In this document: positions 1-11,203 of the stretch, piece after piece | Layout of the letters: every line of letters begins with the position of its first letter | How positions within the stretch are numbered: the first letter of the stretch is position 1 | Translations under genes and position numbers: made by a program | NCBI RefSeq assembly: GCF_900220965.1 | Contig: NZ_OBQC01000005.1 | Location: 62,001 to 126,000, forward strand | DNA length: 64,000 nt | Direction: 5' to 3' | Source of the DNA: Ureibacillus acetophenoni | GTDB lineage: Bacteria; Bacillota; Bacilli; Bacillales_A; Planococcaceae | The notes under the pieces: generated by a model | The model's database searches: none | Told to the model about the DNA's origin: nothing | The model's input: only the letters and a program-made list of their open reading frames with translations

Positions 1-977
1 AAGAATGTTAATTTACCAACATAAGGGTCAGTCATAACTTTGAATGCTAGTGCAGCGAATGGCTCTTCATCGCTAGAATGTTTTTCAACTTCTTCACCAT
101 CATCATTAACACCTTTAATTGCTGCTACGTCAGTAGGAGCAGGTAGGTAGTCAATTACAGCATCAAGCATTAATTGAACACCTTTGTTTTTGAATGCAGT
201 ACCACAAACAACTGGGTAGAATTGAACTGATAATGTAGCTTTACGGATACCAGCTTTTAATTCTTCTAGTGTGATTTCTTCACCAGCGAAGTATTTTTCC
301 ATAAGTTCTTCGTCTAGTTCAGCAACTGCTTCAACTAATTTTTCACGATATTCTTCAGCTTGCGCTTTATATTCTTCAGGAATTTCACTTACAGTAATAT
401 CAGTTCCAAGGTCATTACCATAGAAGATAGCTTTCATTTCAACTAAATCAATGATACCTTCGAATTGATCTTCCGCACCAATTGGTAATTGGATTGGATG
501 TGCATTAGCTTGTAAGCGATCATGTAAAGTGCCAACAGAGTATAAGAAGTTTGCACCAATTTTGTCCATTTTGTTTACAAATACAATACGTGGAACACCG
601 TATGTTGTAGCTTGACGCCATACTGTTTCAGTTTGAGGCTCAACACCTGATTGAGCATCTAGAACTGTTACAGCTCCGTCAAGTACACGTAAAGAACGTT
701 CAACTTCTACAGTGAAGTCTACGTGTCCTGGAGTATCGATGATATTTACGCGGTGACCTTTCCATTGAGCTGTTGTAGCAGCAGAAGTGATTGTAATACC
801 ACGTTCTTGCTCTTGCGCCATCCAGTCCATTTGAGCTCCACCATCGTGAGTTTCACCGATTTTATGAATCTTACCAGTGTAATAAAGGATACGCTCTGTT
901 GTTGTTGTTTTACCAGCATCAATGTGAGCCATGATTCCGATATTACGTGTATTCTCTAGTGAGAATTCGCGTTTCAT
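1..977 (-). CDS. fusA: Elongation factor G, N-terminal part (runs off left edge)
   Basis: Translational GTPase that moves tRNAs and mRNA through the ribosome and helps recycle it. About 325 N-terminal codons are visible; the family is about 690 residues, so the rest lies outside the window. The start reads [20 protein letters not shown], followed by the P-loop [11 protein letters not shown], the switch [10 protein letters not shown] and the guanine-specificity NKMDK, so the G domain is intact. The start codon has a GGAAGGAG ribosome site at 988-995. It is the gene after rpsG in the str operon order, but the spacer is unusually long and structured. Identification is essentially certain. Confidence 0.97.
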   Translation of the reverse strand, partial: MKREFSLENTRNIGIMAHIDAGKTTTTERILYYTGKIHKIGETHDGGAQMDWMAQEQERGITITSAATTAQWKGHRVNIIDTPGHVDFTVEVERSLRVLDGAVTVLDAQSGVEPQTETVWRQATTYGVPRIVFVNKMDKIGANFLYSVGTLHDRLQANAHPIQLPIGAEDQFEGIIDLVEMKAIFYGNDLGTDITVSEIPEEYKAQAEEYREKLVEAVAELDEELMEKYFAGEEITLEELKAGIRKATLSVQFYPVVCGTAFKNKGVQLMLDAVIDYLPAPTDVAAIKGVNDDGEEVEKHSSDEEPFAALAFKVMTDPYVGKLTF

Positions 978-1002
978 AGGAAAATTTCTCCTTCCAAATT
1001 GG

Positions 1003-1179
1003 TTTAGACTATATTGCAAATATGCCTAAGCATAATTTTAACTAAGATTTCATATATGTGAATGATTAAATCATATTCTTTACGAAATCTTGAAATTAGC
1101 TTAGGCAGTTAACATCAATTTTAATAAGTAAAATGATGTTAAACTAGTACTAGCCTTATCATCTAGTACATAGTCTAAA
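1003..1179 (-). promoter_or_regulatory. Candidate structured leader RNA between rpsG and fusA
   Basis: Read on the minus strand, the spacer forms a closed multibranch structure. P1 is a perfect 10-bp helix (1170-1179 with 1003-1012, TTTAGACTAT) that begins directly at the rpsG stop codon. Inside it are three arms: P2 (1163-1168 with 1148-1153), P3 (1134-1142 with 1109-1117, extended by TTTTA/TAAAA), and P4 (GCCTAAGC 1024-1031 with 1099-1106, continuing through 1033-1038/1093-1098 and 1044-1051/1084-1091). Junction strands are only 1, 5, 2 and 11 nt. The structure ends just upstream of the fusA ribosome site, so a cis-regulatory role is inferred. I do not recognise a known RNA family. Confidence 0.55.
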
Positions 1180-1650
1180 TTACCAGCGATAGTGTGCGAA
1201 TGCTTTGTTTGCTTCTGCCATTTTGTGCATATCTTCACGTTTCTTAACTGAAGCTCCAGTGTTGTTAGATGCATCAAGAATTTCGTTAGCTAAACGCTCT
1301 TCCATAGTTTTTTCACCACGAAGACGAGAATAGTTAACTAAATAACGAAGACCTAAAGTAATACGACGTTCTGGACGAACTTCAACTGGTACTTGGTAGT
1401 TAGAACCACCAACACGACGAGCACGTACTTCAAGTACTGGCATAACGTTGTTTAAAGCTGCTTCGAATACTTCTAAAGGCTCTTGACCAGAACGTTCTTT
1501 AACTAGTTGGAACGCACCGTATAAGATTTTTTCAGAAGTACCTCTTTTACCATCAATCATCATTTTATTGACTAAACGAGTTACTAGTTTTGAATTGTAA
1601 ATTGGATCTGGTAACACGTCACGTTTGGAAACAGGACCTTTACGAGGCAT
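1180..1650 (-). CDS. rpsG: 30S ribosomal protein S7
   Basis: Primary binder of the 3' domain of 16S rRNA and organiser of the 30S head; it contacts tRNA in the E site. The full 156-residue length and the opening [16 protein letters not shown] match the Bacillus family. It follows rpsL in the str operon and has a good ribosome site (GGAGG about 7 bases upstream). In enterobacteria S7 is a translational repressor of its operon; whether that holds here is unknown, but the structured RNA starting at its stop codon makes the question relevant. Confidence 0.98.
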   Translation of the reverse strand: MPRKGPVSKRDVLPDPIYNSKLVTRLVNKMMIDGKRGTSEKILYGAFQLVKERSGQEPLEVFEAALNNVMPVLEVRARRVGGSNYQVPVEVRPERRITLGLRYLVNYSRLRGEKTMEERLANEILDASNNTGASVKKREDMHKMAEANKAFAHYRW

Positions 1651-1710
1651 GTGTTTTCCTCCTTTCGAAAATTATCTAATTTATATAATCAAGTTGCCTA
1701 TCGAAATTTA

Positions 1711-1761
1711 TACTTTGATTTTGAACCGTGCGCACGTTTCATATGAATTCAAAATCTTGTA
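1711..1761 (-). other. Hairpin in the rpsL-rpsG spacer
   Basis: The arms GATTTTGAA (1717-1725) and TTCAAAATC (1748-1756) pair perfectly, extended by ATAC/GTAT outside, and enclose the self-complementary CGTGCGCACG (1727-1736). No T-run follows, so it looks like a processing or regulatory hairpin and not a terminator. Function is inferred only from the position between two str-operon genes. Confidence 0.4.
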
Positions 1762-1800
1762 TGAATAACAAAGGCTCTCTTAAAGTTTTAGGAAACTAAA

Positions 1801-2220
1801 TTATTTTTTCTCTTTTGGACGTTTTGCTCCATATAGAGAACGTGATTGCATACGGCCGTTTACACCAGCAGTATCAAGAGCACCACGAACGATATGGTAA
1901 CGTACCCCTGGTAAGTCTTTTACACGTCCACCGCGGATTAATACTACGCTGTGTTCTTGTAAGTTATGACCTTCACCAGGAATGTAAGCAGTAACTTCAA
2001 GTTGGTTAGTTAAACGAACACGAGCATATTTACGTAACGCTGAGTTCGGTTTTTTAGGTGTCATCGTACCAACACGAGTACATACACCACGTTTTTGAGG
2101 TGATTTAACATTTGTTGGAGATTTTTTGAAACTGTTATATCCTCTGTTTAACGCTGGTGAATTTGATTTCGTGCTTTTTGATTTACGAGGCTTACGTACC
2201 AATTGGTTAATTGTAGGCAT
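1801..2220 (-). CDS. rpsL: 30S ribosomal protein S12
   Basis: Decoding-centre protein of the small subunit. The product is 139 residues, [12 protein letters not shown] at the start, with the conserved loops [11 protein letters not shown] and [13 protein letters not shown]. The lysine of TPKKPNS and the lysine of GRVKDLPG, the two positions where streptomycin-resistance substitutions usually arise, carry the ordinary residues, so the sequence is of the drug-sensitive type. It is the second gene of the ybxF-rpsL-rpsG-fusA series. The start has a GGGAGG ribosome site. Confidence 0.98.
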   Translation of the reverse strand: MPTINQLVRKPRKSKSTKSNSPALNRGYNSFKKSPTNVKSPQKRGVCTRVGTMTPKKPNSALRKYARVRLTNQLEVTAYIPGEGHNLQEHSVVLIRGGRVKDLPGVRYHIVRGALDTAGVNGRMQSRSLYGAKRPKEKK

Positions 2221-2279
2221 CGGTTTTTCCTCCCTTCATTCATTCATGTAAATCCACATATCCAGGTGGTTCATTTTTT

Positions 2280-2318
2280 GGGTAAAAAACAAGTCTTTGT
2301 GTTTCGAACACAAAAACC
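2280..2318 (-). terminator. Hairpin with T-run between ybxF and rpsL
   Basis: On the minus strand a stem GTTTTTGTGT/ACACAAAGAC with a TTCG-type loop is followed by CTTGTTTTTT. It could act as a partial terminator or attenuator, reducing rpsL expression relative to ybxF, or as a processing site. The gene order implies read-through. Confidence 0.45.
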
Positions 2319-2319
2319 A

Positions 2320-2574
2320 TTAACGAGCAATTGCAACAATTGCAGCACTGACTTTAATACCGCATGCTTTTCCAAGTTCTCTTTTTGACTTAACGAGATT
2401 TACCGGTATACCGACTTCTTTTGCAAGAATAAGTACAGGATCGGTTACTCGGGCTTCTGCATCAAGTGCAACGACAAGTTCTGTTACTTGACCAGCTTTG
2501 ATTGCTTTCATTGCTTGTTTTGTCCCTATGATTGTTTTACTAGCCTGTTTGACTTTTTCATAAGACATTTTCAT
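2320..2574 (-). CDS. rplGB: L7Ae-family K-turn-binding protein (YbxF type)
   Basis: Small L7Ae/L30e/S12e/Gadd45-fold protein of 84 residues. Bacillus YbxF binds kink-turn RNA, and association with ribosomes or SAM-riboswitch K-turns has been described for the family. Visible family features are the central GQVTELVVALDAEARVTDPVLILAKE-like fold, with valine/alanine-rich strands, and the terminal SAAIVAIAR. It lies directly upstream of rpsL as in other Bacillales and is the first gene after a strong promoter at 2614-2642. Confidence 0.9.
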   Translation of the reverse strand: MKMSYEKVKQASKTIIGTKQAMKAIKAGQVTELVVALDAEARVTDPVLILAKEVGIPVNLVKSKRELGKACGIKVSAAIVAIAR

Positions 2575-2613
2575 ATCCTCCGAAGTACAGACAGTTAACT
2601 ATCAACCTTAAGT

Positions 2614-2642
2614 ATATTATCATTACTAAAATAAACTGTCAA
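2614..2642 (-). promoter_or_regulatory. Sigma-A promoter of the ybxF-rpsL-rpsG-fusA operon
   Basis: The minus strand reads TTGACA (2637-2642), 17 bases, TAATAT (2614-2619), a near-consensus housekeeping promoter. It sits between the rpoC terminator and ybxF, so the str-type operon can be transcribed independently of rpoBC. Confidence 0.8.
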
Positions 2643-2647
2643 ATGTT

Positions 2648-2685
2648 TTTTATAAAATTCCAAGGAGATTATTTCTCCTTGGAAT
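2648..2685 (-). terminator. rpoBC transcription terminator
   Basis: A 12-bp inverted repeat, ATTCCAAGGAGA/TCTCCTTGGAAT, with a 5-base loop is followed on the minus strand by TTTTATAAAAAA. It lies 12 bases past the rpoC stop and directly before the next promoter. Confidence 0.8.
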
Positions 2686-2697
2686 ATTTTTTTGTAA

Positions 2698-5600
2698 TTA
2701 TTCAGCAGATGTTAACTCTTCTTGAGCTTCTACTGAATCTTCTTTAATACGAATTTGGCGATATCTTTGCATACCTGTACCAGCAGGAACAAGTTTACCG
2801 ATAATTACATTCTCTTTCAGACCAAGAAGTTCATCGCGTTTACCTTTGATAGCAGCATCAGTTAACACACGAGTTGTTTCTTGGAATGATGCAGCTGATA
2901 AGAACGATTCTGTTTCAAGAGATGCTTTTGTAATACCAAGAATTACAGGTCGGCAAGTTGCAGGAACTTTACCAGAAACGATAACCTCTTTGTTCGCTTC
3001 AGTAAATTGGTGAATATCTAGTAATGAACCTGGTAATAAATCAGTATCGCCAGCTTCAATTACACGTACTTTACGTAGCATTTGACGTACCATTACTTCG
3101 ATATGTTTGTCACCAATTTCTACCCCTTGCATACGGTATACTTTTTGTACTTCTTTTAATAAGTACTCTTGTACAGTAGCAACATCTTTTACTTTTAAGA
3201 GTTGTTTTGGATCGATTGAACCTTCAGACAATATTTGACCTGGGTTAACAGTTTCACCAATTTGTACTTTAATACGCGCATTATAAGGTGCTTGGTATTT
3301 ACGAGTTTCGATTTCACCTTGAATTGTAATTTCTTTTAAACCTTCACGTATTTCGTCAATTTCAATTACGTTACCTTTAATTTCAGAGATAACTGCTTGC
3401 CCTTTAGGGTTACGAGCCTCGAAAATTTCTTGGATACGTGGAAGACCTTGTGTTATATCGTTACCAGCAACCCCACCAGTGTGGAATGTACGCATCGTTA
3501 ACTGTGTACCTGGTTCACCGATAGATTGAGCAGCGATAATACCTACCGCTTCCCCAACTTCAACTTCTTCTCCTGTTGCCAAGTTAATACCGTAACATTT
3601 TTTACATACGCCATGCTTTGTATTACATGTGAATGCAGAACGTATTGTTACTTCTTCAATACCTGCATCAATAATTTGACGTGAAATATCTTGAGTAATT
3701 AAGGCATTACGTTCCACAATTACTTCACCTGTTTCAGGGTGATGAATTGTTTTCTTAACGTGACGGCCTTCGATACGTTCATCAAGAGATTCGATAATTT
3801 CAGATCCTTCTCTTAACGCACCGATTGTTAAGCCACGGTCTGTTCCACAATCGTCTTCGCGAACAATTACATCTTGTGCAACGTCAACAAGACGACGAGT
3901 TAGGTAACCAGAGTCAGCTGTTTTTAACGCTGTATCAGCTAATCCTTTACGAGCACCGTGCGTAGAAATGAAGTACTCCAATACCGTTAAACCTTCACGG
4001 AATGATGATCTAATAGGTAATTCGATAATACGTCCAGCCGGGTTGGCCATTAATCCACGCATACCTGCAAGCTGAGTAAAGTTAGATGCGTTACCACGAG
4101 CACCAGAGTCACTCATCATGAAGATTGGGTTTGTTTTAGGTAGAGAGTCCATCAGTTTAGACTGAATTTCATCTTTTGCTGCAGACCAGCTAGATATTAC
4201 ACGATCGTAACGTTCTTCTTCCGTAATTAAACCACGTCGGAATTGTACAGTTACTTTATCTACTTTTTTCTGTGCTTCTTCTAAAATTTCACCTTTGTTA
4301 GGTAATACTACGATATCAGATACACCTACTGTGATACCTGCTTTTGTCGAGTATTTAAATCCTAAGTCTTTCATACGGTCAAGCATTTTAGACGTTTCTG
4401 TAATGTGGAATCGTTTAAATACTTCCGCAATGATACTACCTAAGAATTTTTTACGGAATGGGTTAATAACTGGAGCATCATCAAAGTGCTTTTTCAATAC
4501 TACTTGACGTTGTATAGTGATTTTTTCTTGTTCAGAAAGTGCACTGTATCCTTCACTTGCTTCCACTTCTTTTAATAACTCATCGTCAATTCTTAACTGA
4601 GTGAAATATTTATCTGGCGTCTTTTGTTCTAAGTTGTATGCTGTTGGTTCGTTAATATAAGGGAATGTTTCAGGAAGAATTTCGTTGAAAATTACCTTAC
4701 CAACAGTTGTAATTAAGAACATTTCATTTTGTTCTTCAGTAAATGTTTGGTTATTTAATGAGCTAGCTTTAACCGCAATACGAGTGTGTAAATGTACATG
4801 ACCCGTTTGGTAAGCGATTAATACTTCGTTTGGACCGTAGAAGACAGAGCCTTCACCACGGGCACCTTTACGTTCTAGAGTTAGGTAATAGTTACCTAAA
4901 ACCATATCTTGTGAAGGTGTTACTACCGGTTTACCATCTTTAGGGTTAAGGATGTTTTGTGCAGCTAACATTAGAAGTCTTGCTTCCGCTTGTGCTTCTG
5001 CAGAAAGTGGCACGTGAACCGCCATTTGGTCACCATCGAAGTCAGCGTTATAAGCTGTACATACTAGTGGGTGAAGACGAATCGCACGACCTTCAACTAA
5101 TGTAGGTTCGAAAGCTTGAATCCCTAGTCTGTGTAAAGTTGGTGCACGGTTTAATAACACAGGATGCTCACGGATAACGTCTTCTAACACATCCCAAACT
5201 TCGTTATGCAGACGCTCGATTTTACGTTTTGCACTTTTAATGTTATGTGCTAGGCCACGTTCAACTAGTTCTTTCATAACAAACGGCTTGAATAGTTCAA
5301 TAGCCATTTCTTTTGGAAGACCACATTGATACATTTTTAAGTTTGGTCCTACTACGATAACGGAACGACCAGAGTAGTCTACACGTTTACCAAGTAAGTT
5401 TTGACGGAAACGACCTTGTTTCCCTTTTAACATATGTGAAAGAGATTTTAATGGACGGTTACCTGGTCCAGTTACTGGACGGCCACGACGACCATTGTCA
5501 ATTAAAGCATCTACTGCTTCTTGTAACATACGTTTTTCGTTTTGAACGATAATACTTGGAGCACCAAGATCAAGAAGTCGTTTTAAACGATTGTTACGGT

Positions 5601-6387
5601 TAATTACACGGCGATATAAGTCATTTAAATCAGACGTAGCAAAGCGACCACCATCTAATTGCACCATTGGACGAAGCTCTGGTGGAATTACTGGTAGTAC
5701 GTCTAATACCATCCATTCTGGTTTGTTACCAGAATTACGGAATGACTCAATCACTTCAAGGCGTTTAATCGCACGAGTGCGGCGTTGACCTTGTGCAGTT
5801 TTCAACTCTTCTTTTAATACATTTGTTTCATCTTCTAGATCAATTTGTTCAAGAAGCTTTTTAATTGCTTCTGCACCCATTGCAGCATCGAAACTATTGC
5901 CGAATTTTTCACGGTATGCACGGTATTCTTTCTCAGAAAGAAGTTGTTTCTTTTCTAAGCTAGAACCTCCAGCATCGATTACTACATAAGATGCAAAATA
6001 AATCACTTCTTCTAAAGCTCGAGGTGACATATCTAGAATTAAGCCCATACGGCTTGGGATACCTTTGAAATACCAAATATGAGAAACTGGTGCAGCTAGT
6101 TCAATGTGACCCATACGTTCACGACGTACTTTTGCTCTAGTTACTTCAACTCCACAGCGATCACAAACGACACCTTTATAACGAACACGTTTGTATTTAC
6201 CACAATGACATTCCCAGTCTTTTGTTGGTCCAAAAATACGCTCACAGAAAAGGCCGTCTTTTTCTGGTTTTAATGTACGATAGTTAATTGTTTCTGGCTT
6301 TTTAACTTCCCCATAAGACCATGAACGGATTTTATCTGGTGAAGCTAAACCAATTTTCATATATTCAAATTCATTAACGTCTATCAA
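2698..6387 (-). CDS. rpoC: DNA-directed RNA polymerase beta' subunit
   Basis: Largest catalytic subunit of RNA polymerase, 1229 residues. The N-terminal zinc site uses C60, C62, C75 and C78; the Mg-binding NADFDGDQM motif lies near residue 450; the bridge-helix/trigger-loop region and the second zinc site (CGTDRG ... [11 protein letters not shown]) are intact. The start codon is TTG ([10 protein letters not shown]), matching the conserved N-terminus of the family. The C-terminus has an acidic tail slightly longer than in B. subtilis. It is co-transcribed with rpoB across a 141-base spacer containing two hairpins. Confidence 0.98.
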   Translation of the reverse strand: MIDVNEFEYMKIGLASPDKIRSWSYGEVKKPETINYRTLKPEKDGLFCERIFGPTKDWECHCGKYKRVRYKGVVCDRCGVEVTRAKVRRERMGHIELAAPVSHIWYFKGIPSRMGLILDMSPRALEEVIYFASYVVIDAGGSSLEKKQLLSEKEYRAYREKFGNSFDAAMGAEAIKKLLEQIDLEDETNVLKEELKTAQGQRRTRAIKRLEVIESFRNSGNKPEWMVLDVLPVIPPELRPMVQLDGGRFATSDLNDLYRRVINRNNRLKRLLDLGAPSIIVQNEKRMLQEAVDALIDNGRRGRPVTGPGNRPLKSLSHMLKGKQGRFRQNLLGKRVDYSGRSVIVVGPNLKMYQCGLPKEMAIELFKPFVMKELVERGLAHNIKSAKRKIERLHNEVWDVLEDVIREHPVLLNRAPTLHRLGIQAFEPTLVEGRAIRLHPLVCTAYNADFDGDQMAVHVPLSAEAQAEARLLMLAAQNILNPKDGKPVVTPSQDMVLGNYYLTLERKGARGEGSVFYGPNEVLIAYQTGHVHLHTRIAVKASSLNNQTFTEEQNEMFLITTVGKVIFNEILPETFPYINEPTAYNLEQKTPDKYFTQLRIDDELLKEVEASEGYSALSEQEKITIQRQVVLKKHFDDAPVINPFRKKFLGSIIAEVFKRFHITETSKMLDRMKDLGFKYSTKAGITVGVSDIVVLPNKGEILEEAQKKVDKVTVQFRRGLITEEERYDRVISSWSAAKDEIQSKLMDSLPKTNPIFMMSDSGARGNASNFTQLAGMRGLMANPAGRIIELPIRSSFREGLTVLEYFISTHGARKGLADTALKTADSGYLTRRLVDVAQDVIVREDDCGTDRGLTIGALREGSEIIESLDERIEGRHVKKTIHHPETGEVIVERNALITQDISRQIIDAGIEEVTIRSAFTCNTKHGVCKKCYGINLATGEEVEVGEAVGIIAAQSIGEPGTQLTMRTFHTGGVAGNDITQGLPRIQEIFEARNPKGQAVISEIKGNVIEIDEIREGLKEITIQGEIETRKYQAPYNARIKVQIGETVNPGQILSEGSIDPKQLLKVKDVATVQEYLLKEVQKVYRMQGVEIGDKHIEVMVRQMLRKVRVIEAGDTDLLPGSLLDIHQFTEANKEVIVSGKVPATCRPVILGITKASLETESFLSAASFQETTRVLTDAAIKGKRDELLGLKENVIIGKLVPAGTGMQRYRQIRIKEDSVEAQEELTSAE

Positions 6388-6447
6388 GGAGCCTACCTCC
6401 CTTTAGTATAAGTCCTTTGACTCTTGTTTTCGAAGCTCGACATCGAT

Positions 6448-6520
6448 TGCAAAAGAATTCTTTTGCACTATTTTAATGAAATAATTTTGTAGCACCGGAC
6501 AGAATACACTGCCCGATGCA
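6448..6520 (-). other. Two hairpins in the rpoB-rpoC spacer
   Basis: Positions 6448-6467 are the perfect 20-base palindrome TGCAAAAGAATTCTTTTGCA. Positions 6493-6520 form a second stem-loop of the type GCAYCGGRCAG/CTGYCCGRTGC in which the changes keep pairing or wobble. Neither has a T-run, so RNA processing or ribosome spacing is more likely than termination. Confidence 0.45.
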
Positions 6521-6528
6521 TACTAATT

Positions 6529-9500
6529 TTATTCAAATGATTCTACTTTATCTTCTTCTTTATCGTTAGGCGGTAAGATGTTTAATGCATCTGCTGGTTG
6601 AAGATCATCTTCATCATCTAAATCACGAAGTTCAACTTCTTCGTCATTTACAGTTAACATTTTCACATCTAAACCTAAAGATTGAAGTTCTTTAATTAAT
6701 ACTTTAAATGATTCAGGAACACCTGGTTCTGGTACACTTTCACCTTTAACAATTGCTTCGTATGTTTTAACACGTCCTACAACGTCATCCGATTTAATTG
6801 TTAAAATTTCTTGAAGTGTATAAGCAGCACCGTATGCTTCTAAAGCCCAAACCTCCATCTCACCAAAACGTTGTCCACCGAATTGTGCTTTACCACCAAG
6901 CGGTTGTTGCGTAACAAGTGAGTAAGGTCCAGTAGAACGAGCATGAAGTTTATCGTCAACCATGTGGGCAAGTTTAATCATATACATGACCCCTACCGAT
7001 ACACGGTTATCGAATGGCTCTCCAGATCGTCCATCATAAAGTATCGTTTTACCATCACGGTTCATACCAGCTTCTTCCATTGTATCCCAAACATCTTCTT
7101 CGTTCGCACCATCAAATACTGGTGTAGCCATGTGTACACCTAATAAACGAGATGCCATACCTAAGTGAAGCTCTAAAACTTGTCCGATGTTCATACGAGA
7201 TGGTACCCCAAGTGGGTTTAACATGATATCAACTGGCGTTCCGTCTGGCATAAATGGCATATCTTCTTCAGGTAAGATTCTTGAAATTACCCCTTTGTTA
7301 CCGTGACGTCCGGCCATTTTGTCTCCAACGCGAATTTTACGTTTTTGAACAATATATACACGAACTAATTGGTTAACACCTGGTGGTAATTCGTCACCAT
7401 CTTCGCGGTTAAAGACTTTAACATCTAGTACGATACCGCCTGCACCATGTGGCACACGTAATGAAGTATCACGAACTTCACGCGCTTTCTCACCAAAGAT
7501 TGCATGTAGTAATCGTTCTTCAGCTGTTAACTCAGTAACCCCTTTAGGTGTTACCTTACCTACTAAGATATCACCGTCGCGTACTTCAGCACCAATTCGT
7601 ATAATACCGCGATCATCTAAGTTGCGAAGAGCATCTTCACCAACGTTTGGAATATCACGTGTAATTTCTTCAGGTCCTAGTTTAGTATCACGAGATTCTG
7701 ATTCATATTCTTCAATATGAACAGATGTATAAACGTCATCACGAACAAGTCTTTCATTCATAATAACGGCATCTTCATAGTTAAATCCTTCCCAAGTCAT
7801 GAACGCTACAAGAACGTTACGCCCTAAAGCAAGTTCACCTTGTTCCATAGAAGGACCATCAGCTAAAATGTCTTTTGGTTTAACGCGATCGCCAACTTTA
7901 ACAATTGGGCGTTGGTTAATTGAAGTACCGTGGTTTGAACGTGTGAATTTTTGAAGTTTATATTTCACTAATTCACCTTTAACTTCTTTACCATCGATTT
8001 CTTCAATACGACGTACATGAATTGAGCGAGCTTCTACATGCTCAACAATTCCATTGTGTTTACAAACAACGGCAGCACCTGAGTCACGAGCATTCACATG
8101 TTCCATACCTGTTCCAACAAATGGAGCTTCAGGGTTTAGTAAAGGAACAGCTTGACGTTGCATGTTCGCACCCATTAATGCACGGTTTGAGTCGTCGTTT
8201 TCTAAGAATGGAATACAAGCTGTCGCAGCAGATACTACTTGTTTTGGAGATACGTCCATATAGTCAACACGGTCTCTTTTGAATACTGTGTTGTCACCAC
8301 GGAAACGTCCCAATACTTCTTCATTTGCAAATGAACCATCTGGATTTAATGGTGAGTTTGCTTGGGCAACGATATAGTTATCTTCTTCATCTGCAGTTAG
8401 ATAGTCGATTTGTTCAGTTACTCGACCTGTTTCAGGATCCACTTTACGATATGGAGTTTCAATGAAACCGAACTTATTAACTTTTGCATATGATGAAAGC
8501 GAGTTAATTAACCCAATGTTTGGTCCCTCTGGCGTTTCAATCGGACACATACGACCATAGTGAGAGTAGTGAACGTCACGTACTTCCATACCTGCACGTT
8601 CTCTCGTTAAACCACCAGGTCCTAATGCAGATAGACGGCGTTTATGTGTTAATTCTGCTAAAGGATTTGTTTGGTCCATGAATTGTGATAATTGAGAGCT
8701 ACCAAAGAACTCTTTAATCGAAGCAATTACTGGACGAATATTAATTAATTGTTGTGGAACGATTGAAGCTGTGTCATTGATAGACATACGCTCACGAACA
8801 ACACGTTCCATACGAGATAAACCAATACGGAATTGGTTTTGTAACAATTCACCTACAGAACGTAAGCGACGGTTACCTAAATGGTCAATATCATCAGTAT
8901 TTCCGATGCCATGTAATAGGTTAAAGAAGTATGACATAGAAGCAATAATATCAGCTGGAGCCAAATGTTTTACTTCTTCATCTACATAAGCATTAGAAAT
9001 AACGCTAATTTCTTTTTGAGCTTCATCATTTGGAGCAAAAATCTTAATAGATTGAACCGTTACATCTTCTTCTAATACGCCACCCACTTGAGATAACGTA
9101 CGGAATCCAATGCCGTTTTCTAAATAAGGGATTAAACGGTCTAAATTACGACGGTCAAGAATTGTACCTTTCTCAACTAAAATTTCTCCCGTTTCTGGAT
9201 CCACAAGAGTTTCTGCAATCGTTTGATTGAACAAACGATTTTTAATGTGAAGTTTTTTATTCATTTTATAACGTCCAACATTAGCTAAATCATAACGTTT
9301 AGCATCGAAGAAACGTGAATATAGTAAACTTTTCGCGCTTTCAACCGTAGGCGGTTCACCAGGACGAAGACGTTCATAAATTTCTAATAATGCTTTTTCA
9401 GTACTATCCGTATTATCTTTTTCTAGGGTATTACGCAAGTATTCGTTATCCCCTAAAATATCGATAATTTCTTGATCTGAACCAAAGCCTAAAGCACGTA

Positions 9501-10086
9501 ATAAAACTGTTGCAGGAAGTTTACGTGTACGATCAATACGTACATAAACAACATCTTTTGCATCTGTTTCATACTCAAGCCATGCTCCACGGTTTGGAAT
9601 AACAGTTGCACCGAAACCTTTTTTACCATTCTTATCTGTCTTGTCATGGAAGTAAACACTTGGAGAACGCACTAATTGTGAAACAATAACACGTTCAGCA
9701 CCGTTAATAACAAAAGTACCCACCTCTGTCATTAACGGGAAGTCTCCCATAAAGACATCTTGCTCTTTTACTTCATCTGTTTCTTTGTTATGCAGACGCA
9801 CTTTTACGCGCAATGGCGCTGCATAAGTTACGTCTCTTTCTTTACACTCATCCACATCATACTTAGGTTCTCCTAAAGTATAATCGATGAATTCAAGTGA
9901 AAGATTACCCGTAAAATCTTCGATTGGCGAAATGTCACGGAACATTTCACGCAATCCCTCTTCAAGGAACCACTCGTAAGATGCTGTTTGGATTTCGATT
10001 AAATTCGGAAGTTCTAGCACCTCTTTGATACGCGCAAAGCTTCTACGCTGGCGGTGTTGTCCGTACTGAACTAGTTGACCCGTCAA
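6529..10086 (-). CDS. rpoB: DNA-directed RNA polymerase beta subunit
   Basis: Second-largest polymerase subunit, about 1185 residues. The rifampicin-binding region reads [20 protein letters not shown] followed by [12 protein letters not shown], the unmutated, drug-sensitive form. The C-terminal [11 protein letters not shown] and [13 protein letters not shown] regions are conserved, followed by an acidic tail. I prefer the TTG start at 10086 (MTGQLVQYG), which has GAGGGG eight bases upstream and matches the family; the in-frame GTG at 10095 is too close to that ribosome site. It lies downstream of ybxB with a 228-base leader holding hairpins. Confidence 0.97.
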   Translation of the reverse strand: MTGQLVQYGQHRQRRSFARIKEVLELPNLIEIQTASYEWFLEEGLREMFRDISPIEDFTGNLSLEFIDYTLGEPKYDVDECKERDVTYAAPLRVKVRLHNKETDEVKEQDVFMGDFPLMTEVGTFVINGAERVIVSQLVRSPSVYFHDKTDKNGKKGFGATVIPNRGAWLEYETDAKDVVYVRIDRTRKLPATVLLRALGFGSDQEIIDILGDNEYLRNTLEKDNTDSTEKALLEIYERLRPGEPPTVESAKSLLYSRFFDAKRYDLANVGRYKMNKKLHIKNRLFNQTIAETLVDPETGEILVEKGTILDRRNLDRLIPYLENGIGFRTLSQVGGVLEEDVTVQSIKIFAPNDEAQKEISVISNAYVDEEVKHLAPADIIASMSYFFNLLHGIGNTDDIDHLGNRRLRSVGELLQNQFRIGLSRMERVVRERMSINDTASIVPQQLINIRPVIASIKEFFGSSQLSQFMDQTNPLAELTHKRRLSALGPGGLTRERAGMEVRDVHYSHYGRMCPIETPEGPNIGLINSLSSYAKVNKFGFIETPYRKVDPETGRVTEQIDYLTADEEDNYIVAQANSPLNPDGSFANEEVLGRFRGDNTVFKRDRVDYMDVSPKQVVSAATACIPFLENDDSNRALMGANMQRQAVPLLNPEAPFVGTGMEHVNARDSGAAVVCKHNGIVEHVEARSIHVRRIEEIDGKEVKGELVKYKLQKFTRSNHGTSINQRPIVKVGDRVKPKDILADGPSMEQGELALGRNVLVAFMTWEGFNYEDAVIMNERLVRDDVYTSVHIEEYESESRDTKLGPEEITRDIPNVGEDALRNLDDRGIIRIGAEVRDGDILVGKVTPKGVTELTAEERLLHAIFGEKAREVRDTSLRVPHGAGGIVLDVKVFNREDGDELPPGVNQLVRVYIVQKRKIRVGDKMAGRHGNKGVISRILPEEDMPFMPDGTPVDIMLNPLGVPSRMNIGQVLELHLGMASRLLGVHMATPVFDGANEEDVWDTMEEAGMNRDGKTILYDGRSGEPFDNRVSVGVMYMIKLAHMVDDKLHARSTGPYSLVTQQPLGGKAQFGGQRFGEMEVWALEAYGAAYTLQEILTIKSDDVVGRVKTYEAIVKGESVPEPGVPESFKVLIKELQSLGLDVKMLTVNDEEVELRDLDDEDDLQPADALNILPPNDKEEDKVESFE

Positions 10087-10116
10087 CTTATTCACCCCTC
10101 ATTAAAGCGATAATAG

Positions 10117-10182
10117 GTCTTTGCAAAATCATAATTTTAGTGTATGATTTCCAAAGACGAAAAGAAAACGAGTCTTTTCTTC
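10117..10182 (-). other. Hairpins in the rpoB leader
   Basis: Arms 10117-10133 and 10143-10158 pair almost perfectly (GTCTTTGCAAAATCATA with TATGATTTCCAAAGAC). A second stem of A/T character follows at 10158-10182 (GAAAAGAAAA/TTTTCTTC). These occupy the untranslated region between ybxB and rpoB. They may be processing sites or a leaky terminator. I see no known leader family. Confidence 0.4.
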
Positions 10183-10323
10183 GACCTCATTTTCGGTTAA
10201 ACTAAACTTATTCATGGCAAGTATACCCACCAAATTAGAACAAAATACAAATGGGCATACTCCCACAAAATAATAATTTTGCATTTTATTATGTTATCAC
10301 AGGCAATTTGTCAAGTCAATATT

Positions 10324-10941
10324 TTATACATTTCTGCCATATTTTTTTGCTTTTATTATCCAATAGCCTTTCTTTTTCTCAACTATTTCAACTTCAGCAA
10401 AATTTTCTTCTAAATGTGCAACCGTCGATGGTGCACCCTGTTTCTTTTGAATAACAACCCATAACTCTCCGTTTGGCACAAGTCTCTCATAAGCTTCATC
10501 ATAAAACTTAAAAATAACTTCCTTACCAGCTCTAATAGGTGGATTAGTTAGGATTGCTGCTGCTTCAATCTCTCGATCAACAGATGTTACTCCATCACTT
10601 TCAAATATACGTACATTTTGAATTCCGTTCATTTCCGCATTCTTCTTCGCTAACAGAACCGCTCTTTCATTTACATCCATCATATAGACAATACGATCTG
10701 GATATTGTTTTGCAATCGCTAAACCAATGGGTCCATAACCGCAACCAATATCAAAAACTGCACCATCAGTTTCTGGCATTTGAAAAGATTCTATTAACGT
10801 ACGGGATCCAAAATCTACTTCGCTTTTACTAAATACCCCACGGTCCGTTTCAAATTGTAGTGAATTTCCTAGTAAATTAAATTTAAAATGGCGTGGATTA
10901 CTTTCGATCTGAGGCTTTTTTGAATAGTAATGTTCAGACAT
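10324..10941 (-). CDS. ybxB: Class I SAM-dependent rRNA methyltransferase (RsmC/YbxB type)
   Basis: Probable 16S rRNA guanine-N2 methyltransferase of 205 residues. The SAM-binding motif I reads FDIGCGYGPIGLAIA, and the catalytic NPPI motif occurs as LTNPPIRAG, typical of the MTS/RsmC family that methylates exocyclic amines. This is the single-domain form (the E. coli enzyme is fused and longer). Its place between rplL and rpoB is conserved in Bacillales. The start has GAGGAGGGCG upstream. Exact target nucleotide is inferred from the family. Confidence 0.88.
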   Translation of the reverse strand: MSEHYYSKKPQIESNPRHFKFNLLGNSLQFETDRGVFSKSEVDFGSRTLIESFQMPETDGAVFDIGCGYGPIGLAIAKQYPDRIVYMMDVNERAVLLAKKNAEMNGIQNVRIFESDGVTSVDREIEAAAILTNPPIRAGKEVIFKFYDEAYERLVPNGELWVVIQKKQGAPSTVAHLEENFAEVEIVEKKKGYWIIKAKKYGRNV

Positions 10942-10963
10942 TTACGCCCTCCTCGGGATGAAA

Positions 10964-11134
10964 GTTTAACTACAATCAGCAAAAGAATCGTTCTCTTACT
11001 GATTGATAGTTAGACTAATTGGGTGTTATCGCCCTTCTTTTCTACCTAAATCACGATTAATCGATTTTTAGGTAGTGGTTATGAACTCTAACACCGGGGA
11101 AATGAAGAAAGCTCGTCAAAACAAGACGAGCTTT
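10964..11134 (-). promoter_or_regulatory. Structured rplL-ybxB spacer with three stem-loops
   Basis: Read on the minus strand: first AAAGCTCGTC/GACGAGCTTT (11108-11134), a terminator-like stem after rplL; then a closed domain with outer stem GGTGTTA/TAACACC (11089-11095 with 11022-11028) enclosing CTACCTAAA/TTTAGGTAG (11042-11050 with 11067-11075); then a long stem (10999-11015 with 10964-10979) ending next to the ybxB ribosome site. It probably sets the ratio of ribosomal stalk mRNA to polymerase mRNA; that role is inference. Confidence 0.45.
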
Positions 11135-11203
11135 TAGGCTGCAAACGTAACATTTTTATGATGTTAAACAGTTGAAGCCTTATAAATAATTAGAAAAGGT
11201 TAA

